Program-made: the position numbers and the translations under genes
Part shown: positions 62,886-64,000 of the stretch, in pieces
Layout: each line of letters starts with the position of its first letter
How positions within the stretch are numbered: position 1 is the first letter of the stretch
Notes under the pieces: model-generated
The model's input: only the letters and a program-made list of their open reading frames with translations
Told to the model about the DNA's origin: nothing
Database searches by the model: none
NCBI RefSeq assembly: GCF_003971195.1
Contig: NZ_CP034593.1
Span: 496,001 to 560,000, forward strand
Source: Flaviflexus ciconiae
Lineage (GTDB): Bacteria > Actinomycetota > Actinomycetes > Actinomycetales > Actinomycetaceae
Length of the DNA stretch: 64,000 nucleotides
Reading direction: 5' to 3'

Positions 62886-64000
62886 GTGATTATTGGCCAG
62901 AACGTCTCGATGCGAATCGGTACCCGCGAACTCCTGACGGATGCGAACTTCCGCATCGACAAGGGTATGCGGATTGGTCTTGTCGGCCGCAACGGTGCAG
63001 GCAAGACCACCCTGACCCGCCTCCTCGCCGGGGAGGGCGTTACCTCCGACGTTATTGAACACACGGGGCACATCACTCGCTCTGGCGAGATCGGCTACCT
63101 TCCGCAGGATCCCCGCACCGGCGACCTGAGCATACTGACCCGCGACAGGGTCCTGTCCGCCCGCGGGATCGACGAGACAATCCGCAGGATCCGCAAGGCC
63201 GAAACCGACATGGGAACCATGACGGGAGCGAAGCAACAAAAGGCCATGGAACGCTATGTCCGCCTCGATGCAGAGTTCACTGCGGCAGGCGGATGGGCGG
63301 CTAACTCCGAAGCAGCATCGATCATGGCTGCCCTTGGTCTTCCCGACCGCGTTATCAACCAGCCGCTCGAAACACTGTCCGGCGGTCAGCGCCGCCGCGT
63401 TGAACTTGCCAGGATCCTCTTCTCCCAGGCCGAAACTCTCCTCCTCGATGAGCCAACAAACCACCTCGATCACGACTCAATCTTGTGGCTTCGCGACTAC
63501 CTGAGGAACTACTCGGGTGGCTTCGTTGTCATCTCCCACTCCGTCGAACTGCTCGATGAAACCGTCAACAACGTGTGGCACCTGGACGCAAACAGGGCGG
63601 AGCTCGACGTTTACTCCATGGGCTGGAAGCTCTACCTCAAACAGCGCGAGACGGACGAGAAGAGACGCCGCCGCGAACGGGCCAACGCCGAGAAGAAGGC
63701 CTCAACCCTCATGGCGCAGGCCGACAAGATGAGGGCGAAGGCCACGAAGGCCGTGGCCGCCCAGAACATGGCGAGGCGAGCCCAGAAGATGCTGCAGGGA
63801 CTCGAGGCGGAACGGTCTGCCGACAAGGTGGCAGCGCTCCGGTTCCCCACCCCGGCTCCCTGCGGAAAAACGCCGCTCACCGGCCACGAGCTGTCGAAGA
63901 GCTATGGCTCGCTCGAGGTCTTCGCCGGCGTGGACCTGGCGATCGACCGCGGCTCCAAGGTCGTCATCCTCGGCCTCAATGGTGCAGGTAAAACAACGCT
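62886..64000 (+). CDS. ABC-F family ATPase, 3' end cut by the window
   Basis: At least 371 residues; the frame is still open at the window edge. Soluble, twin-ATPase protein of the Uup/EttA/Msr group that acts on ribosomes; no membrane domain. First cassette: GRNGAGKTTL (Walker A), LETLSGGQRRRVELARIL (signature), LLLDEPTNHLD (Walker B). The linker helices (KRRRRERANAEKKASTLMAQ) are Lys/Arg/Ala-rich, as in the P-site tRNA interaction motif. The second cassette begins (GLNGAGKTTL at the last bases). The start is GTG, leaderless by promoter spacing. Whether it is a resistance or a housekeeping factor cannot be told. Confidence 0.95.
   Translation, partial: MIIGQNVSMRIGTRELLTDANFRIDKGMRIGLVGRNGAGKTTLTRLLAGEGVTSDVIEHTGHITRSGEIGYLPQDPRTGDLSILTRDRVLSARGIDETIRRIRKAETDMGTMTGAKQQKAMERYVRLDAEFTAAGGWAANSEAASIMAALGLPDRVINQPLETLSGGQRRRVELARILFSQAETLLLDEPTNHLDHDSILWLRDYLRNYSGGFVVISHSVELLDETVNNVWHLDANRAELDVYSMGWKLYLKQRETDEKRRRRERANAEKKASTLMAQADKMRAKATKAVAAQNMARRAQKMLQGLEAERSADKVAALRFPTPAPCGKTPLTGHELSKSYGSLEVFAGVDLAIDRGSKVVILGLNGAGKTT

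Noticed and set aside
1..64000. CRISPR arrays, tRNA or rRNA genes
   Set aside because: No regularly spaced direct repeats of CRISPR type and no cloverleaf-like or rRNA sequence noticed on reading; a dedicated scan was not possible.

Overview
The window is a high-GC actinobacterial chromosome segment. Signs of this are the bcc-aa3 respiratory genes (qcrC-qcrA-qcrB, ctaE, ctaD, ctaF), the cell-division gene sepH, a PASTA kinase, a class II DAHP synthase, a set of Actinobacteria-only DUF proteins (4193, 3093, 3710, 3159, 7455) and frequent GTG/TTG starts. Gene order closely follows two Mycobacterium tuberculosis blocks: qcrB-A-C/ctaE/trpD/exonuclease/aroG/pknL/Rv2175c/idsA2 (9.7-27.2 kb here) and the sigA-Rv2699c-to-Rv2689c block (32.8-55.1 kb here). 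The compact gene set would fit an Actinomycetaceae-like organism, but no marker here proves the genus.

Layout. 1-1.6 kb: end of ctaD plus ctaF. 1.9-9.1 kb: an accessory region with five head-to-tail paralogous genes. Each encodes a Q/G/P/Y-rich cytoplasmic tail, one membrane helix and a two-cysteine outer domain, and each has its own terminator and a similar promoter box. One copy is broken. A 1309-bp IS3-family element sits inside the terminator loop of another. This array is the best candidate for something undescribed. 9.7-14.6 kb: sodA and the ctaE-qcrCAB operon. 14.9-28.2 kb: trpD, a DEDDh/GIY-YIG nuclease, PPi-dependent phosphofructokinase, DAHP synthase, PknL-like kinase, a LysM transglycosylase, the Rv2175c-like DNA-binding protein and a prenyl synthase. 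28.3-32.7 kb: glycine cleavage operon gcvT-H-P. 32.8-44.4 kb: primary sigma factor, topoisomerase IV subunits (parE and parC) and, between them, acetyltransferases, a HAD phosphatase and an ornithine/alanine racemase-like enzyme. 44.5-55.1 kb: phosphodiesterase, thymidine kinase, sepH, the DUF block, a TrkA pair, an APC permease and an RNA methyltransferase. 55.5-64 kb: aconitase, an ACR3-like transporter, two serpin-like lipoproteins and the start of an ABC-F ATPase.

How the genes work together. The respiratory genes form the menaquinol-to-oxygen branch, with SodA dealing with its by-products. Aconitase, PPi-PFK and the glycine cleavage system are central metabolism. PknL, the LysM lytic enzyme, SepH and the array proteins concern the envelope and division. 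Four genes (an exonuclease, DUF3093, the ACR3-like transporter and array member 2) each look one base short. In the first three the lost base belongs to a C or G run, so either real decay or base-calling errors must be considered. Six genes appear to have leaderless promoters, with a -10 hexamer placed 6-7 nt before the start codon.
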